From positions 2,295,501 to 2,359,500 of the forward strand of contig NC_021191.1 of NCBI RefSeq assembly GCF_000389965.1: DNA of 64,000 nucleotides, in the 5' to 3' direction. The stretch is from Actinoplanes sp. N902-109 (GTDB taxonomy: Bacteria > Actinomycetota > Actinomycetes > Mycobacteriales > Micromonosporaceae). Of this stretch, positions 62,263 through 64,000 are shown one piece after another. The translations under genes and the position numbers were made by a program. The first letter of the stretch is position 1. Every line of letters starts with the position of its first letter. The notes below the pieces were generated by a model that was not told the origin of the DNA, made no database searches, and saw only the letters and a list, made by a program, of their open reading frames with translations.

Positions 62263-63785
62263 GCTCGCCTCCAAGCGCGGCCCTCGCGGGCCAGCATCTC
62301 GTCCGCCGCGCGCGGACCCCACTCGCCCGACCGGTACGGCTCGGGCTTGGTGCCGGCCCAGGCCGCCTCCAGCGGGTCGATGACCTGCCAGCTCTGCTCG
62401 ATCTCGGCGGCGTCCGGGAACAGCGACCGGTCGCCGACGAGCACGTCGAGCACGAGCCGCTCGTACGCCTCGGGGCTGGACTCGGTGAACGCCTCGCCGT
62501 ACTGGAAGTCCATCGCGATGTCGCGGACCTCCATCGTGGTGCCCGGCACCTTGGAGCCGAACTTGAGCACCACGCCCTCATCCGGCTGGACCCGGATGAC
62601 CAGCTGGTTGTTGCCCAGCATCTCCACGTCGGCCGGGTCGAACGGCAGGTGCGGCGCCCGCTTGAACAGGATCGCGATCTCGGTCACCCGGCGCGGCATG
62701 CGCTTGCCGACGCGTACGTAGAACGGCACGCCCGCCCAGCGCCGGTTCTGGATGCCCAGGCGCACGGCCACATAGGTCTCGGTGGTGGAGTCGGCCGGGA
62801 TGTCCTTCTCCTCCAGGTAGCCCACGGCGCGCTCGCCGGCCACCCAGCCGGGCAGGTACTGACCGCGGACCGAGCCCTCGTGGATGTCGTGCGGGATGCT
62901 GATCGCCTTGAGGACCTTCAGCTTCTCCGCGCGTACGTCCACGGAGTCGAAGCTCGTCGGCTCCTCCATGCCGACCAGCGCGAGCAGCTGCAGCAGGTGG
63001 TTCTGCAGCACGTCACGCGCGGCGCCGGAGGCGTCGTAGAACGCGGCCCGGGTGCCGATGCCGACGTCCTCGGCCATGGTGATCTGCACCGAGTCGACGT
63101 ACTTGGAGTTCCACACCGGCTCGAACAGGCTGTTGGCGAAGCGCAGGGCCAGGATGTTCTGGACCGTCTCCTTGCCCAGGTAGTGGTCGATGCGGAAGAC
63201 GTCCTCGGGCGTGAACACCTCGTCGACCAGCTGGTTGAGCGCCTTGGCGGACGGCAGGTCGTTGCCGAACGGCTTCTCCACCACCACCCGGCGCCAGCCG
63301 CCGGACTTCGCGTTGTCGGCCATCCCGGTGCGGTTCAGCTGGTTGAGCACCAGCGGGAACGCGGCCGGCGGGATGGAGAAGTAGAACGCGACGTTGCCGG
63401 CGATGCCGTTGCGCTCGCGCAGGTCGTCCAGGGTCTCGGCGAGGTGGTCGAACGCGGCGTCGTCGTCGAACGAGCCGGGCACGAACACGAACTGGCTCGC
63501 CAGCCGCTGCCAGACGTCCTCCCGCCACGGGGTCCGGGCGCCCTTCTTGGCGGCGGCGTACGCCAGCGACTCGAAGTCGCCGTCGCCCCAGTCACGCCGG
63601 GCGAAGCCCAGGACCACGAAGCCGGGCGGCAGCAGACCCCGGTTGGCCAGGTCGTAGACGGCCGGAATCAATTTCTTTCGCGACAGGTCACCGGTGACGC
63701 CGAAGATCACCAGAGCACACGGCTCCGGGATCCTGGGCAGCCGTCGGTCCTGTGCTGTGCGCAGCGGATTACCCACGTGTCCCAT
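62259..63785 (-). CDS. zwf: Glucose-6-phosphate 1-dehydrogenase
   Basis: A 508-residue NADP-dependent enzyme opening the pentose-phosphate pathway. Cofactor motif FGVTGDLSRKKLIPAVYDL is near residue 29, the substrate-site RIDHYLGKETVQN has the catalytic His, and VVEKPFGNDL is the nearby structural motif. The ATG is at 63783-63785, with a GTG three codons in as alternative. It is translationally coupled to opcA. Transaldolase or a neighbour gene ends 148 bp upstream, with a terminator between. Confidence 0.97.
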   Translation of the reverse strand: MGHVGNPLRTAQDRRLPRIPEPCALVIFGVTGDLSRKKLIPAVYDLANRGLLPPGFVVLGFARRDWGDGDFESLAYAAAKKGARTPWREDVWQRLASQFVFVPGSFDDDAAFDHLAETLDDLRERNGIAGNVAFYFSIPPAAFPLVLNQLNRTGMADNAKSGGWRRVVVEKPFGNDLPSAKALNQLVDEVFTPEDVFRIDHYLGKETVQNILALRFANSLFEPVWNSKYVDSVQITMAEDVGIGTRAAFYDASGAARDVLQNHLLQLLALVGMEEPTSFDSVDVRAEKLKVLKAISIPHDIHEGSVRGQYLPGWVAGERAVGYLEEKDIPADSTTETYVAVRLGIQNRRWAGVPFYVRVGKRMPRRVTEIAILFKRAPHLPFDPADVEMLGNNQLVIRVQPDEGVVLKFGSKVPGTTMEVRDIAMDFQYGEAFTESSPEAYERLVLDVLVGDRSLFPDAAEIEQSWQVIDPLEAAWAGTKPEPYRSGEWGPRAADEMLAREGRAWRRA

Positions 63786-63889
63786 CCTGCCAGCTTTTTG
63801 TCGTCCCGAAGGGTTACAGCCGAGGGTCGGGCCTGCAACATCTGCGCTGTGCCCGGCCGCCGGCGGTCCCGCTGCTGTCCCTCAACGCG

Positions 63890-63925
63890 AACCTGCTCGC
63901 GACCCGGCCGGGCCGCGAGCAGGTT
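63890..63925 (-). terminator. Terminator hairpin of the gene at the window end
   Basis: AACCTGCTCGCG (63890-63901) and CGCGAGCAGGTT (63914-63925) form a perfect 12-bp stem, with a nested CCGG dyad in the loop, 8 bp beyond the partial gene's stop. It separates that gene from zwf. Confidence 0.8.
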
Positions 63926-63933
63926 GTGCGGCT

Positions 63934-64000
63934 TTACTTGGCGGCGTCGCTCGGGTTGCTCGAACCCTGCTTGGCGGCGGCGAGGGACTTCTTGACGTCC
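63934..64000 (-). CDS. C-terminal end of a gene, probably transaldolase
   Basis: Only the last 21 residues (DVKKSLAAAKQGSSNPSDAAK) and the TAA stop (63934-63936) are inside. The LxDVKKSLAAA-like helix fits the C-terminus of an actinobacterial transaldolase or of glucose-6-phosphate isomerase, both frequent upstream of zwf in this group. Assignment is mainly from context (tkt-tal-zwf-opcA-pgl order); the fragment is too short for certainty. Confidence 0.4.
   Translation of the reverse strand, partial: DVKKSLAAAKQGSSNPSDAAK

Noticed and set aside
63799..63823. TTGTCGTCC-N8-TACAGC near zwf as a fifth damage-type promoter
   Set aside because: It is on the plus strand while zwf reads minus, and the -10 lacks the terminal T.

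Overview
The window is 64 kb of high-GC DNA with GTG/ATG starts, many ATGA/GTGA gene overlaps, leaderless promoters and actinobacterial marker genes: whiA, rbpA, opcA, a mycothiol-dependent (maleylpyruvate isomerase-type) enzyme, a four-domain ribosomal protein S1, and a CoaE with a C-terminal GrpB-like domain. The protein flavour and gene order (uvrC-rapZ-yvcK-whiA ... gap-pgk-tpiA-secG; zwf-opcA-pgl) fit a filamentous actinomycete, most likely of the family Micromonosporaceae (Actinoplanes/Micromonospora-like). This is a chromosomal, mostly core region. I see no phage, insertion sequence, CRISPR array, rRNA or tRNA gene.

Layout. 1-7020: two adjacent amino-acid ABC importers, a branched-chain (liv) set and a polar amino-acid (glutamate/glutamine-like) set, read as one long run. 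7055-9779: polA. 9780-11941: a 2.2-kb gene-free stretch full of simple and tandem repeats. 11942-14694: an ArsR regulator, a secreted trypsin-like protease and a methyltransferase-DUF2945-DUF3140 cluster. 15094-20705: rpsA, coaE, uvrB. 21163-23414: a GNAT acetyltransferase and a TerC-family metal exporter with a manganese riboswitch. 23655-29595: typA, a lytic transglycosylase lipoprotein, a divergent ribosomal protein L11 paralogue, a ClpP-like protein lacking catalytic residues, a metallo-beta-lactamase-fold hydrolase and a mycothiol-dependent enzyme. 29656-38658: rsgA, a large GT-C-like membrane protein, uvrA, a Rieske lipoprotein, uvrC. 38880-41836: rapZ-yvcK-whiA. 41861-48091: an insertion-like block (SDR, LysR, MFS, GH3 glucosidase, TetR) between whiA and gap. 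48304-52262: gap-pgk-tpiA-secG and rbpA. 52845-60455: accessory genes including an ECF sigma-factor operon, an epoxide hydrolase/CGNR regulator pair and a Phd-type antitoxin. 60457-64000: the oxidative pentose-phosphate genes pgl, opcA, zwf and the 3' end of another gene, probably tal.

How the genes work together. The DNA-repair genes polA, uvrB, uvrA and uvrC are scattered over 30 kb, yet each is preceded by the same promoter architecture, TTGTCGTAC or a close variant, 8 bp, then TANNNT. That is the RecA-independent DNA-damage promoter known from mycobacteria (PafBC-controlled). In three of the four the start codon lies 7-9 nt past the -10 box, implying leaderless mRNAs. The terC leader carries a yybP-ykoY aptamer whose P1 strand can alternatively pair with the terC ribosome-binding site, which is a readable translational ON switch for Mn2+. 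Central carbon metabolism is represented by the lower glycolysis operon and the oxidative pentose-phosphate operon.

The items most worth a second look are the shared damage regulon, the Mn riboswitch mechanism, the L11 paralogue that has lost the proline-rich thiopeptide-binding segment, the ClpP pseudoprotease, and the sigma-factor operon bracketed by proline-rich exported proteins. I did not find a clearly new defence or biosynthetic system.
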